64,000 bases of DNA from Curtobacterium sp. MCBA15_009. Its GTDB lineage: Bacteria; Actinomycetota; Actinomycetes; Actinomycetales; Microbacteriaceae. Both the position numbers and the translations under genes were made by a program. The notes under the pieces were generated by a model. That model worked only from the letters and a program-made list of their open reading frames with translations, did no database searches and was not told where the DNA came from. Location: the NCBI RefSeq assembly GCF_001864895.1, contig NZ_MJGO01000002.1, forward strand, positions 27,945-91,944, written 5' to 3'. The stretch's first letter is position 1. Each line of letters begins with the position of its first letter. Below, one piece after another: positions 25,375-34,371 of this stretch.

Positions 25375-26115
25375 TCAGGCCACGCCGGCCGCTCGCCGAG
25401 CCTGCGCCACGGCGCGACGCGCGCCGAGCGACCAGCCGGGGCCGTGGCCGGGCAGCACGTGCTTCGCCTCGGTGTCCGCGAGCCGGTCGAGCGAGGCGAC
25501 GGCGGTGTCGACGTCCGAGGTCGCCGCCGGCGCCACGATGCGCGGCCCGATGCCGCCGGTGTAGGGGTCGAGGGTGACGAGCGCGTCGCCCGCGATCACC
25601 GCGTCGCGGTCGGCGAAGTGCAGCGCGACGTGCCCGTCGGTGTGCCCCGGCGTCTCGATGATCCACGGGGTGCCGGGGACGTCGGCGCGGGACTCCAGGG
25701 GCAGGGTGTCGTCGATGCCGGACACGGTGGCGGCGCCGGCGAGCAGCATCCGCCCGAGCGGCCGCAACCCGCCCGGGTGCCGTGCGACGAAGCCGAGGCG
25801 GTTCGTCTGCGGGCGGTAGGAGTACGGGTGGGCGGCGAGCTCCCGGTCGCCCGGGTGTACGTGGACGGGCGTGCCCCAGTCCCGGTGCATCCGCGCCGCG
25901 GTGCCGACGTGGTCGAAGTGGCCGTGCGTGAGCAGGAGCCCCTCGACGCGGTCGGGCGTGTACCCGAGGTCGTGCACCGCGAGCTGCAGGTGCGGCCACG
26001 CGGCGGGCAGCCCGGCGTCGACGACGAGCAGTCGGTCGCCGGTCTCGACGAGGTACGTGTTGGTGTGTGCGACCTCGAGGCGGTGGATCCCCTCGGCGGC
26101 GTCCCGGATGAGCAT
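25375..26115 (-). CDS. MBL-fold metallohydrolase
   Basis: A 246-residue metallo-beta-lactamase fold hydrolase. The zinc motif LLLTHGHFDHVGTAA is intact, followed by TPGHTDGHVAL and GDALVTLDP, which supply further ligands. These proteins are usually glyoxalase-II-like or lactonase-like thioester or ester hydrolases; the substrate is not predictable. The start is ATG 26115; a GTG six bases upstream is also possible. Confidence 0.85.
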   Translation of the reverse strand: MLIRDAAEGIHRLEVAHTNTYLVETGDRLLVVDAGLPAAWPHLQLAVHDLGYTPDRVEGLLLTHGHFDHVGTAARMHRDWGTPVHVHPGDRELAAHPYSYRPQTNRLGFVARHPGGLRPLGRMLLAGAATVSGIDDTLPLESRADVPGTPWIIETPGHTDGHVALHFADRDAVIAGDALVTLDPYTGGIGPRIVAPAATSDVDTAVASLDRLADTEAKHVLPGHGPGWSLGARRAVAQARRAAGVA

Positions 26116-26179
26116 GACCGGCACGGTAACCAGGTGCTGCTGTGCACGATCCCGGCTGCGGACGTGTAGGAAATGGTGA

Positions 26180-26707
26180 ATGGCCAAGGACAGTCTGCCC
26201 GAGCTCGAACTCGCCAACGTCCGCACCCGTGAGGGCATCACGGACACCGTGACGGAACTCAAGCGGCGTGCGAACCTGCCCGCCCGGACCCGGCTCGCGG
26301 TCGCGAAGACCAAGCAGCGGTGGCACCGCGACCCGACGCCCCTCGTGGCGATGGGCATCACCGGTCTCACCGGGGTCGCGGCGATCATCGTCGGCATCTC
26401 GATGCGCAACAGCCCCGCCGGGCACCTGGCGACCCCGCCCGCGAGCTCCGCGTTCACCGCGCTGCTGCCGTTCGGCACGCGTGGCGACGCCCCATCGGCG
26501 AAGGAGCAGGCGCAGGGCGGCCGGAAGGGCCGCAAGGCGCGGCGGAAGGCCGCCGAGGAAGCCCTCGAGCAGGACCCGGCGCACAAGGCACGGGTGAAGC
26601 AGCAGGTCGGCATCAGCGCCGTGCAGCGGCGGGCCGACAAGAACCGCAAGGCGGCGGTGAAGCGGTCGAAGCAGGCTGCGAAGCGCCTCGCCGCACGGAA
26701 GGGTTGA
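26180..26707 (+). CDS. Hypothetical basic membrane-associated protein, DUF3618-like
   Basis: A 175-residue protein with an N-terminal helical region (residues 1-50), one hydrophobic segment (VAMGITGLTGVAAIIVGISM, about 56-75) and a strongly basic Lys/Arg/Ala-rich C-terminal half likely to form a helix. The layout recalls DUF3618 proteins that occur beside YihY/BrkB genes, but the match is weak. It lies 4 bp before the BrkB-like gene and is probably co-transcribed with it. Confidence 0.65.
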   Translation: MAKDSLPELELANVRTREGITDTVTELKRRANLPARTRLAVAKTKQRWHRDPTPLVAMGITGLTGVAAIIVGISMRNSPAGHLATPPASSAFTALLPFGTRGDAPSAKEQAQGGRKGRKARRKAAEEALEQDPAHKARVKQQVGISAVQRRADKNRKAAVKRSKQAAKRLAARKG

Positions 26708-26711
26708 GACG

Positions 26712-27743
26712 ATGAGCGACGACCAGCAGAAGCCCCCGGCCGACGACCCCCGCAAGGCCGACAGCCCCACCGACCTCAAGAAGCCGACGCTCGTCTACAC
26801 GTTGAAGAAGACGCTCCGCGAGTTCTCGAGCGACCAGTGCACCGACCTCGCCGCGAGCCTGACGTACTACTCGGTGCTCGCGCTGTTCCCCGGGTTGCTG
26901 GCCGTCGTGTCGATCCTCGGCCTGGTGTCGAACCCGAAGGACACGGTCGACTCCCTGTTGACGATCATCGGCAACGTCGGCTCGAAGGACGTCGCCGAGC
27001 TGCTGCGGGAGCCGGTGGAGGGCCTCGTCCGCTCGCCCGCCGCACCCGTCACGTTCATCGTCGGTCTGCTCGGCGCGCTCTGGTCGGCCTCCGGCTACGT
27101 CGGCGCCTTCGGCCGTTCGATGAACCGGATCTACAACGTCCGCGAGGGCCGGCCGATCTGGAAGCTCCGCCCGACCATGCTCGGCGTCACCGTGACCACC
27201 GTCGTCCTGCTCGTGCTCGGTCTGCTCGCACTCGTGAGCGGACCCCTCGCCCGCAGCTTCGGCGACCTCATCGGCCTCGGCGGCGTCGCCGCCACGGTGC
27301 TGCTCGTCGTGCAGTGGCCGATCATGCTCGTCATCGCGATCCTCGTCGTGGCGGTGCTGTACTACTGGTCGCCGAACGTCAAGCAGCCGAAGTTCCGGTG
27401 GGTGAGCGGCGGGTCGATCCTCGCGATCCTCATCTGGATCGTCGCGAGCGTCGGCTTCGGCTTCTACGTCGGGAACTTCTCGAACTACAACGCCACGTAT
27501 GGCTCGCTCGGTGGTGTCATCGTCTTCCTGCTGTGGATCTGGATCACGAACAACGCGCTGCTGTTCGGCGCCGAGTTCGACGCCGAGATCGAGCGGGGCC
27601 GCGAGCTGCAGGCCGGCATCCGCGCGGAGGAGGACATCCAGCTCCCCGAGCGCGACACCCGCCAGATCGAGAAGCAGGACGAGAAGCGCGCGCAGGACGT
27701 CCTCGAGGGCATCCGCATCCGCCAGGGCGTCGACAACGACTGA
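26712..27743 (+). CDS. YihY/virulence factor BrkB family membrane protein
   Basis: A 343-residue inner-membrane protein of the YihY/BrkB family, with about six hydrophobic helices and family stretches such as DLAASLTYYSVLALFPGLLA and YKYSPNV-like YYWSPNVKQPKFRWVSGGS. The last 55 residues form a charged, probably helical cytoplasmic tail. The molecular function of the family is unsettled despite its RNase BN history. Start ATG 26712 is close behind the upstream gene. Confidence 0.9.
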   Translation: MSDDQQKPPADDPRKADSPTDLKKPTLVYTLKKTLREFSSDQCTDLAASLTYYSVLALFPGLLAVVSILGLVSNPKDTVDSLLTIIGNVGSKDVAELLREPVEGLVRSPAAPVTFIVGLLGALWSASGYVGAFGRSMNRIYNVREGRPIWKLRPTMLGVTVTTVVLLVLGLLALVSGPLARSFGDLIGLGGVAATVLLVVQWPIMLVIAILVVAVLYYWSPNVKQPKFRWVSGGSILAILIWIVASVGFGFYVGNFSNYNATYGSLGGVIVFLLWIWITNNALLFGAEFDAEIERGRELQAGIRAEEDIQLPERDTRQIEKQDEKRAQDVLEGIRIRQGVDND

Positions 27744-27779
27744 CGGTCGGTCCCCGGGTCGGGGCGCTACCGTGCGAGC

Positions 27780-28271
27780 GTGCCGTCCTTCCTCGAGGGC
27801 CTGCCGTTCCGGTGGCTCCTCCTCGCGCTCTTCCTGGTCGTGTTCTGCCGTGCGCAGGCCACGTACTGGGTCGCGCGGCTCGCGGTGACGGGGGCGTCCC
27901 GGTCGCGGTGGGGCGGGTGGCTGCGGTCGCCCGCCGTCCGCCGCGGGTCGGCCCTGCTCGAGCGCTGGGGGCTGCCGGTCGTCACGGCGAGCTTCGTCGT
28001 GGTCGGGCTGCAGACGGTGATGAACGCGGCCGCGGGGCTCGCCCGGGTCGCCTGGTGGCGGTACACGGTCGCGATGGTGCCGGGCTGCGTCGTGTGGGCG
28101 CTGCTGTACGCGACCGTCGGGTTCGCGGTGTTCTGGGCCGTGGTCGCGGCGCTCGCCGGCTCGCCGTGGGGCATCGCGGCGATCGGGGGACTGGTGGTCG
28201 CCGCCGCCGTCGCGCTGACGGTCCTCCACAGACGTCGCCGCCGCACAGGAGGCCCGGCCCGGCTTCCGTAG
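27780..28271 (+). CDS. Small DedA/VTT-like membrane protein
   Basis: A 163-residue polytopic protein with about four hydrophobic segments. The region RWGLPVVTASFVVVGLQTVM through GLARVAWWRYTVAMVPG resembles the central part of DedA/VTT-domain proteins, which act in lipid flipping or membrane homeostasis, but it is shorter than classical members. The GTG at 27780 lacks a ribosome-binding site and has a TACCGT box about 6 nt upstream, so it may be leaderless. Confidence 0.6.
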   Translation: MPSFLEGLPFRWLLLALFLVVFCRAQATYWVARLAVTGASRSRWGGWLRSPAVRRGSALLERWGLPVVTASFVVVGLQTVMNAAAGLARVAWWRYTVAMVPGCVVWALLYATVGFAVFWAVVAALAGSPWGIAAIGGLVVAAAVALTVLHRRRRRTGGPARLP

Positions 28272-28281
28272 GCTGGCCCAC

Positions 28282-28977
28282 GTGACGACAGAACCGCTCC
28301 AGAACCGTCCGGTCGCCCTGGTGACCGGAGCCACCCGTGGCATCGGCCGCGCGATCGCCGCCGACCTCGGCCGCACCCACCACGTGCTCGTCGGCGGCCG
28401 GTCGGCCGACGCCGTCGACGCGTTCGTCGCCGAACTGCCGAGTGCTGCGCCGTTCGTCGGCGACCTCAGCGCGGGCGACCTGCCGGCGCTGCCCGAGCGG
28501 CTCGACGTGCTCGTGCACTCCGCCGGCGTCGAGCAGGGCACCACCGTCGCCGAGACCCCGCGTGTCGTGTGGGAGCAGGTCTTCGCCACGAACGTGTTCG
28601 CGGTCGCCGAGCTCACCCGGGCGGCGCTCCCGGCGCTCCGGGCGGCGCGGGGCATCGTCGTGCCGATCAACAGCGGTTCCGGGTTCCTCGCCGGTCCCGG
28701 CGGTGGCGTCTACGCGGCGTCGAAGTTCGCGCTGCGGGCCTTCGCCGACGCCCTGCGGGAAGAGGAGCGGGCGAACGGCGTGCGGGTGTCGAGCGTGCAC
28801 CCGGGCCGGACCGACTCGGACATGCAACGGGCCCTGACCGAGAAGCTCGGCGAGGACTACGACACCGCGTACTACCTGGCGCCGGAGGACGTGGCCGCCG
28901 CGGTCCGCACCGTCGTCGACCTGCCGGAGCGCGGCACCGTCGAGTCGCTCGCGATCCGACCGACCCGACGGCGCTGA
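28282..28977 (+). CDS. Short-chain dehydrogenase/reductase
   Basis: A 231-residue SDR enzyme: cofactor motif VTGATRGIGRAIAADLG at the N-terminus, VHSAGVEQG for the NxAG element, a serine at SGSGF and the catalytic Y-x3-K in VYAASKFAL. It is slightly shorter than the classical 250 residues. The GTG start at 28282 lies 7 nt after a TAGGCT box and is probably leaderless. Substrate unknown. Confidence 0.88.
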   Translation: MTTEPLQNRPVALVTGATRGIGRAIAADLGRTHHVLVGGRSADAVDAFVAELPSAAPFVGDLSAGDLPALPERLDVLVHSAGVEQGTTVAETPRVVWEQVFATNVFAVAELTRAALPALRAARGIVVPINSGSGFLAGPGGGVYAASKFALRAFADALREEERANGVRVSSVHPGRTDSDMQRALTEKLGEDYDTAYYLAPEDVAAAVRTVVDLPERGTVESLAIRPTRRR

Positions 28978-28984
28978 CCGCGGG

Positions 28985-30556
28985 CTACGACAGCTCGATG
29001 CGCGCGTCGAGCTCCAGCCGCTCCAGGAACGTCTCGTCGTGGCTCACCACGACGAGGGCTCCGCGGTGGGCCCGCAGCGCGTCGACGAGCTGATCGACGC
29101 TCGTCAGGTCGAGGTCGTTCGTCGGCTCGTCGAGCACGAGCAGCTGCGGTGGCGGGTCGGCGAGCACCAGGGCCGCCAGCGCCACCCGGAACCGCTCCCC
29201 GCCCGACAGGTCGCCTGCCGGGCGGTCGACGGTGTCGCCACGCACCAGGAACCGGGCGAGCCGGTTCCGCACCTCGGCGACGGGGACGTGCGGGGCGTCC
29301 CGGCGGACGTTCTCGAGCACCGTGGCGGTGTCGTCGAGGCCGTCCTTCCGTTGCGGCAGGTACGCGATCCGGTCGACGTGGGCGACGGCCCCGGTGCCGG
29401 GCAGCGGGTGCTCCCGGGCTGCGGGGGCGCCGACGAGCTGTTCGAGCAGGGTCGACTTGCCGACGCCGTTGTCCCCGGTGACCGCGATCCGCTCCGGTCC
29501 CTGCACGATCACGTCCCGCCCACGCACCGTGACGGTGGCGATCTGCCGTGACGCCGGCACGTCGGGGTCGGGCAGGGTCACGTGGATGGACTCGTCGTCG
29601 CGGAGCCGGAGCTGTGCCTCCCGCTTCGCCTCGAGGGCAGCGGCCTCGTCGTCGGCGTACCCGACCCGCAGCCGACCGGCGGTCTCCTGCGCCTTCTTCC
29701 GCTGCTCGTTCGCCAGGATCTTCGGCATCGAACGGCCCGCTTTCTCACCAGCCTTCGCACGACGGGCGATCTTCGTCTCGGCCTCGATGCGCTGCCGTTT
29801 CTCGGTGCGGTGCCGCTGCTCGGCGACCCGGACCTCGCGTTCGACGGCCGCCTGCTGCACGGCCAGGTGCTCTTCGAACGCGCTGAACGTCCCGCCGAAC
29901 ACGGTCATCGACCCGGACCGCAGCTCCACGGTCTCGTCGACGTGGTCGAGGAGCTCCCGGTCGTGGCTGACCACCACGAGGGTCCCGCGCCAGTCGTCGA
30001 CCAGGTCGAGCAGGAGCCCGCGTGCCCGCCGGTCGAGATTGTTCGTCGGCTCGTCGAGGAACGCGATCGGACGGCCGCGCAACCGCACCCCGGCGACGGC
30101 CACGAGCACGGCCTGCCCGCCGGACAGCGTGGACACCGGGCGCTCCAGGTCGGCGCCGTCGAGCCCGACGCTCGCGATCGCCGCCGCAGCTCGCTCCTCG
30201 AGGTCCCAGTCGTCGCCGACCGCCTCGAAGTGCTCGGGCGACGCGTCACCGGACAGCACGGCGCGGAGCGCGGTGAGCGTCGACCGGATGCCGAGCAGGT
30301 CGGCGACGGTCTCGTCCTCGCCGACCGCGAGGCGTTGGGGCAGGTGATCGACGGGACCCGACGTCGAGATGGTGCCCGACGTGGGGTGGAGCCGGCCGGT
30401 GGCGAGCCGGACCAGCGTGGACTTGCCGGCCCCGTTCCTCCCGACCAGGCCGGTCCGGCCACGCCCGAAGGCGGCGGTGAGGTGGTCGAGCGCGACGGTG
30501 CCGTCGGGCCAGGCGAACGTGACGTCGTGCAGGACGACGGATGGACTGCTGGGCAT
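28985..30556 (-). CDS. ABC-F family ATPase
   Basis: A 523-residue duplicated ATPase without membrane segments. The first domain has Walker A GRNGAGKST, signature TLSGGQ and Walker B IAFLDEPTNNLD; the second has GDNGVGKST, DLSGGER and LLVLDEPTNDLD. The basic linker between the domains (about 240-310) would reach into the ribosome, as in antibiotic-protection ABC-F proteins and EttA-like factors. Which of these it is cannot be said. The ATG at 30556 has GGGAGGC six bases upstream and a structured leader. Confidence 0.87.
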   Translation of the reverse strand: MPSSPSVVLHDVTFAWPDGTVALDHLTAAFGRGRTGLVGRNGAGKSTLVRLATGRLHPTSGTISTSGPVDHLPQRLAVGEDETVADLLGIRSTLTALRAVLSGDASPEHFEAVGDDWDLEERAAAAIASVGLDGADLERPVSTLSGGQAVLVAVAGVRLRGRPIAFLDEPTNNLDRRARGLLLDLVDDWRGTLVVVSHDRELLDHVDETVELRSGSMTVFGGTFSAFEEHLAVQQAAVEREVRVAEQRHRTEKRQRIEAETKIARRAKAGEKAGRSMPKILANEQRKKAQETAGRLRVGYADDEAAALEAKREAQLRLRDDESIHVTLPDPDVPASRQIATVTVRGRDVIVQGPERIAVTGDNGVGKSTLLEQLVGAPAAREHPLPGTGAVAHVDRIAYLPQRKDGLDDTATVLENVRRDAPHVPVAEVRNRLARFLVRGDTVDRPAGDLSGGERFRVALAALVLADPPPQLLVLDEPTNDLDLTSVDQLVDALRAHRGALVVVSHDETFLERLELDARIELS

Positions 30557-30828
30557 GGGGATGCCTCCCGGTGTCGATGCTGGGCGCACGACACCGAACC
30601 CACCGCGGTGCGGTGGAGCGCCCGACGGGGCGCGCGATCACGGTGTCAGCGCGTGGGCTGAGCAGAACCGGTGATCGACAGCAATCCGTCTTCTTCCGTC
30701 GGGGACCCCCGTGACCGCCATCCGCGCCGCCGGTCGGTCTCCCGCCCCGGCGGCCTCGCGATGACGACGAGGTGCCACCCACGGTAATCCCGGCCACGGG
30801 GACGCGCAAGGGATGACAGGCTGGGGGC

Positions 30829-31254
30829 ATGCCGGAGAACCTGTTGCCGAACCCCTCGACGAACCCCGAGACCCTGCTGCCCACCGAACCCGAGGTGACC
30901 GCGGCGCTCGCCGCCGACGCACCCGTCGCCAGCGTGGTGGTGTCGCACCCCTCGTCGAGCCTGGCGTGGGCACTGCTCGCCGACGAGGCCTGGGCGCGCG
31001 GCGCGACCCTGGAGTCCTACGCGTACGCCCGTGTCGGGTACCACCGTGGGCTCGACGCCCTGCGCAAGGCCGGGTGGCGCGGTGTCGGTCCGGTGCCGTG
31101 GTCGCACGAACCGAACCGCGGCGTCCTCCGGGCGCTGTTCGCCCTGCGGCGTGCGGCCGAGGCGATCGAGGAGCCGGGCGAGGCCGAGCGCCTGACCGAC
31201 TTCCTCAACACGAGCGACCCCGAGGCGCTGCGCGCCCTCGACGCCGAGGCGTAG
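30829..31254 (+). CDS. DUF3151 family protein
   Basis: A 141-residue soluble protein that fits the actinobacterial DUF3151 family, with conserved stretches SHPSSSLAWALLADEA, ARVGYHRGLDALRKAGW and GPVPWSHEPNRGVLRAL. Function is unknown; the gene is conserved in many actinobacteria. A CAGGCT box ends 6 nt before the ATG and suggests a leaderless message. A long hairpin follows. Confidence 0.88.
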   Translation: MPENLLPNPSTNPETLLPTEPEVTAALAADAPVASVVVSHPSSSLAWALLADEAWARGATLESYAYARVGYHRGLDALRKAGWRGVGPVPWSHEPNRGVLRALFALRRAAEAIEEPGEAERLTDFLNTSDPEALRALDAEA

Positions 31255-31283
31255 CCGGCCGCGCGGGCGCCGCGAGTGCGCTC

Positions 31284-31345
31284 CGCACAACCGAAGTGCT
31301 CCCGAACCACGGCGATACGTGGTTTGGGAGCACTTTGGTTGTGCG
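31284..31345. terminator. 28-bp hairpin between DUF3151 gene and lacZ
   Basis: Positions 31284-31311 and 31318-31345 are inverted repeats of 28 bp with a 6-nt loop (GCGATA). In plus-strand RNA the two imperfect positions are G-U pairs, so the stem is fully paired; in minus-strand RNA they are A-C mismatches. It lies between convergent genes and can act as a terminator, but its length and AT-richer sequence (CAAAGTGCTCCC-like arm) are unusual here. Confidence 0.65.
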
Positions 31346-31380
31346 CGGCCTCGGCACAGCAGCTCGCCGCGACCCCGCCG

Positions 31381-34371
31381 CTACGCCAGCAGGACGCTCC
31401 AGCTGAACGCCTGCGGCCAGAGCTGGTGCTCGGGCAGCACGTCGAGGCCGCACGCCCGGCTGCCGAGCCCGTGCTGCGCGGCGTCGAGGTACAGGTACAG
31501 GTGGTCGGACGTCGGCAGCTCGTACGGGTGCTCCGCACGGTCGACCTGCTGCGCGGTCCACGGCGACAGGGTGAAGCCGGCACGGTGCGAGCCCACCGTC
31601 GACACCGTGAACGGCCCGACCGAGAGCGACCGCAACGCCGGCCGGTGGCCGGTCTCCTGCGGCCGCGAGTACTCCACGCCGAGCGACCGCACCGGCGCGG
31701 TGAAGCGGCCGACGCGCGCCGCGTGCGACGAGTCGGCGTACGACTCGAGCGGTCCGGTGCCGAACCAGGTCGCGTCCTCGTCCGCCAGCGAGGCGGGCAG
31801 GTCGAAGCGCACGCCGATCCGCGGCCAGGTGACGTCCCAGGCACCGAACGGCACGGCGTCGGTCTGCAGCACGAGGCCGTCGGACGTCAGGGTCCAGCGG
31901 TGGGTGACGTCGAGTCCCCAGCCGCTGTTCGCCGCCGCCACGCGCACGTGCTGCTCGAGACCGGAACCGGTCCGTGCGACCGACACGAGCCGGTGGGTGA
32001 GCCGGTCCAGCCCGCGGGCGCGCCAGCGGACCGCCGACGCCGGCGCGTCCGGGTCGCCGACGCCGTGGGTGAGCACCGGGTCGGCGGTCTCGTAGCCGCC
32101 CTGCGACGCCAGGCTGTCGTTGTCGGTCGGTGCGCGCCAGAGCTCGAGCCGGGGACCGGCGACCTCGTGGCCCTTCCAGGACACCAGGTCGCCACGGGCG
32201 CTGAAGGTCCCCTCGCCGAGGCGGTCGCCGTCCCAGGTCTGCCGGGAGGCCCGTGGTGCGTCCGCCACACGGCTCGCGACGAGCCGCTGGGTGCGTGCGA
32301 CGACGTGGCCGGTGTCCGCCCACGCGGTCGGCCCCGCCAGTTCGACCGTGACGTCGAACCACAGCTCGTCACCGGGAGCGAGGTCCCCGGCCGCCGCTGC
32401 GCGGACCTCGTCGGGCACCGGCACGGTGGCCGACTCCCGCGCCGCGACGACGCCGGGAGCGAGTCGCCCGGAGGCCTCGACGACACCGTTCCGCGACAGC
32501 GTCCAGCAGAACCGCAGCCCTGCGGTGGAGGCCGAGTGGTACCGGTTCTCGATCAGCAGCGTCGTGTCGGACGACGACAGGCGGACCGGCGCGACGACGG
32601 CCGCGAACTCCGCCAGACCAGGGGTCGGGGTGTCGTCGGGCAGCACCAGGCCGTCCATCACGAAGTTGCCGTCGTGCACGACCTCGCCGAAGTCCCCGCC
32701 GTAGGCGTGGTAGTCCTGCCCGTCGGCAGTGCGAGCGAGCAGCCCGTGGTCCCGCCACTCCCAGACGAACCCGCCGTGCAGGCGCGGGTAGGTGTCGACC
32801 AGCGCCTCGTACTCGGCGATCTGGCCGGGGCCGTTGCCCATGGCGTGCACGTACTCGCAGTGGATGAACGGCTTCGAGCGCTGCCGTGCCGCCTCGGCCG
32901 GGCCGCACCCGAGCAGCGGTGTCGCCGGGCCGCCGCCGATCGACTCGGTCTCCTGCAGCGTCGGGTACATCCGCGAGTAGACGTCGGTGTACTCGCCCGT
33001 GTAGTCGCCCTCGTAGTGGACGGGGCGCTCGTCGTCGCGGTCGTGCACCCACTGCGCCATCGCGGCGAGGTTGCGGCCGGTGCCGGACTCGTTGCCGAGC
33101 GACCACATGACGATCGACGCGTGGTTCTTGTCGCGTTCGACGGTGCGGGCGATGCGGTCGAGGTAGGCCTCGCGCCACGCCGGGTCGTCCGAGGGGTTGC
33201 CGACCCAGTCCGTGAACAGGAACCCGTGCGTCTCGAGGTCGCACTCCAGCACCACCCAGAAGCCGAGCTCGTCGGCGAGGTCGAGGACGCGGGGGTGCGG
33301 CGGGTAGTGCGAGGTGCGGATCGCGTTGACGTTGTTGCGCTTCATCAGGGCCATGTCGGCCCGGGCGTGCTCCTCGTCGAACACCCGACCGCGCTCCGGG
33401 TGCGTCTCGTGCCGGTTCACGCCGTGGAACACCACGCGCTCGCCGTTCACCAGGAACCGGTCGCCGACGATCGACACCGTGCGGAAGCCGAGCCGGAGCG
33501 AGACGGTCTCGCCCTCGGACGACAGGCTGGCGTCGTACAGCCGCGGCAGCTCGGCGCTCCACGGCTCGACGCCCTCGACCTCGATCGGTGCGACGTCGTC
33601 GGCCGTCGCCCAGGTCACGTCGACGCCCAGGTCGGGCACGGCGAACCGCACCGGGAACGCCGCGTCGAGCGTCGGGAACGTGATCGTGCCGGTCCCGGTC
33701 GAGGGGCGGCCGGACGCCGCCGTCCCCGCGGTCGCCGCAGTCCCGAGCGCAGCGGTCCAGCCGGCGCGGACGAACACGTCGTCGATCGGTGCGGCCGGTC
33801 GGGCGAGCAGCGTGACGTCACGGAAGATGCCCGGCAGCCACCACTGGTCCTGGTCCTCCAGGTACGAGGCCGCCGACCACTGGTGCACCCGGACGCGGAC
33901 CTCGTTCGTGCCGGGCCGCAGCACGGACGTGACGTCGAACTCCGTCGCGAGCCGCGAACCCGTGCTCCACCCCACGAGCGCGTCGTTCACCCACACCCGG
34001 AAGTGCGACTCGACACCGTCGAAGCGGAGCAGCACACGAGCTGCGCCGTCGAAGGTGCCCGGCAACGAGAACGTGCGGCGGTGGTCGCCCGTCGGGTTCT
34101 CCTCGGGCGGGTGCGGCGGGTCGATCGGGAACGGGTACTGCAGGTTCGTGTAGCTCGGGGCGCCGTGGCCGTGCAGCACCCAGTGCGCCGGCACGGGGAT
34201 CGTGCCCCAGGTGTCGTCGGGGCCCGGCAGCGGGACGTCGGCGACCGGCGACCAGCGGAAGTCCCACTCCCCGTTCAGCGACAGCGCGGGGGCGTCGGTG
34301 TGCAGCCAGGCGCGTGGCGCGAGCCGGGTGTCCGATCCGGGTGCGGTGGATGCGAGTGCGGCGTTGGTCAA
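31381..34371 (-). CDS. lacZ: Beta-galactosidase, glycoside hydrolase family 2
   Basis: A 996-residue GH2 enzyme of the large LacZ type that cleaves terminal beta-galactosides such as lactose or galactan fragments. The jelly-roll N-terminus (SLNGEWDFRWS), the acid/base Glu428 in SLGNESGTGRN and the nucleophile Glu506 in HCEYVHAMGNGPG are present, and the C-terminal domain is complete. There is no signal peptide, so it acts on imported sugar. The best start is the TTG at 34371, which overlaps the permease stop (TTGA). It closes the carbohydrate ABC operon. Confidence 0.92.
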   Translation of the reverse strand: MTNAALASTAPGSDTRLAPRAWLHTDAPALSLNGEWDFRWSPVADVPLPGPDDTWGTIPVPAHWVLHGHGAPSYTNLQYPFPIDPPHPPEENPTGDHRRTFSLPGTFDGAARVLLRFDGVESHFRVWVNDALVGWSTGSRLATEFDVTSVLRPGTNEVRVRVHQWSAASYLEDQDQWWLPGIFRDVTLLARPAAPIDDVFVRAGWTAALGTAATAGTAASGRPSTGTGTITFPTLDAAFPVRFAVPDLGVDVTWATADDVAPIEVEGVEPWSAELPRLYDASLSSEGETVSLRLGFRTVSIVGDRFLVNGERVVFHGVNRHETHPERGRVFDEEHARADMALMKRNNVNAIRTSHYPPHPRVLDLADELGFWVVLECDLETHGFLFTDWVGNPSDDPAWREAYLDRIARTVERDKNHASIVMWSLGNESGTGRNLAAMAQWVHDRDDERPVHYEGDYTGEYTDVYSRMYPTLQETESIGGGPATPLLGCGPAEAARQRSKPFIHCEYVHAMGNGPGQIAEYEALVDTYPRLHGGFVWEWRDHGLLARTADGQDYHAYGGDFGEVVHDGNFVMDGLVLPDDTPTPGLAEFAAVVAPVRLSSSDTTLLIENRYHSASTAGLRFCWTLSRNGVVEASGRLAPGVVAARESATVPVPDEVRAAAAGDLAPGDELWFDVTVELAGPTAWADTGHVVARTQRLVASRVADAPRASRQTWDGDRLGEGTFSARGDLVSWKGHEVAGPRLELWRAPTDNDSLASQGGYETADPVLTHGVGDPDAPASAVRWRARGLDRLTHRLVSVARTGSGLEQHVRVAAANSGWGLDVTHRWTLTSDGLVLQTDAVPFGAWDVTWPRIGVRFDLPASLADEDATWFGTGPLESYADSSHAARVGRFTAPVRSLGVEYSRPQETGHRPALRSLSVGPFTVSTVGSHRAGFTLSPWTAQQVDRAEHPYELPTSDHLYLYLDAAQHGLGSRACGLDVLPEHQLWPQAFSWSVLLA

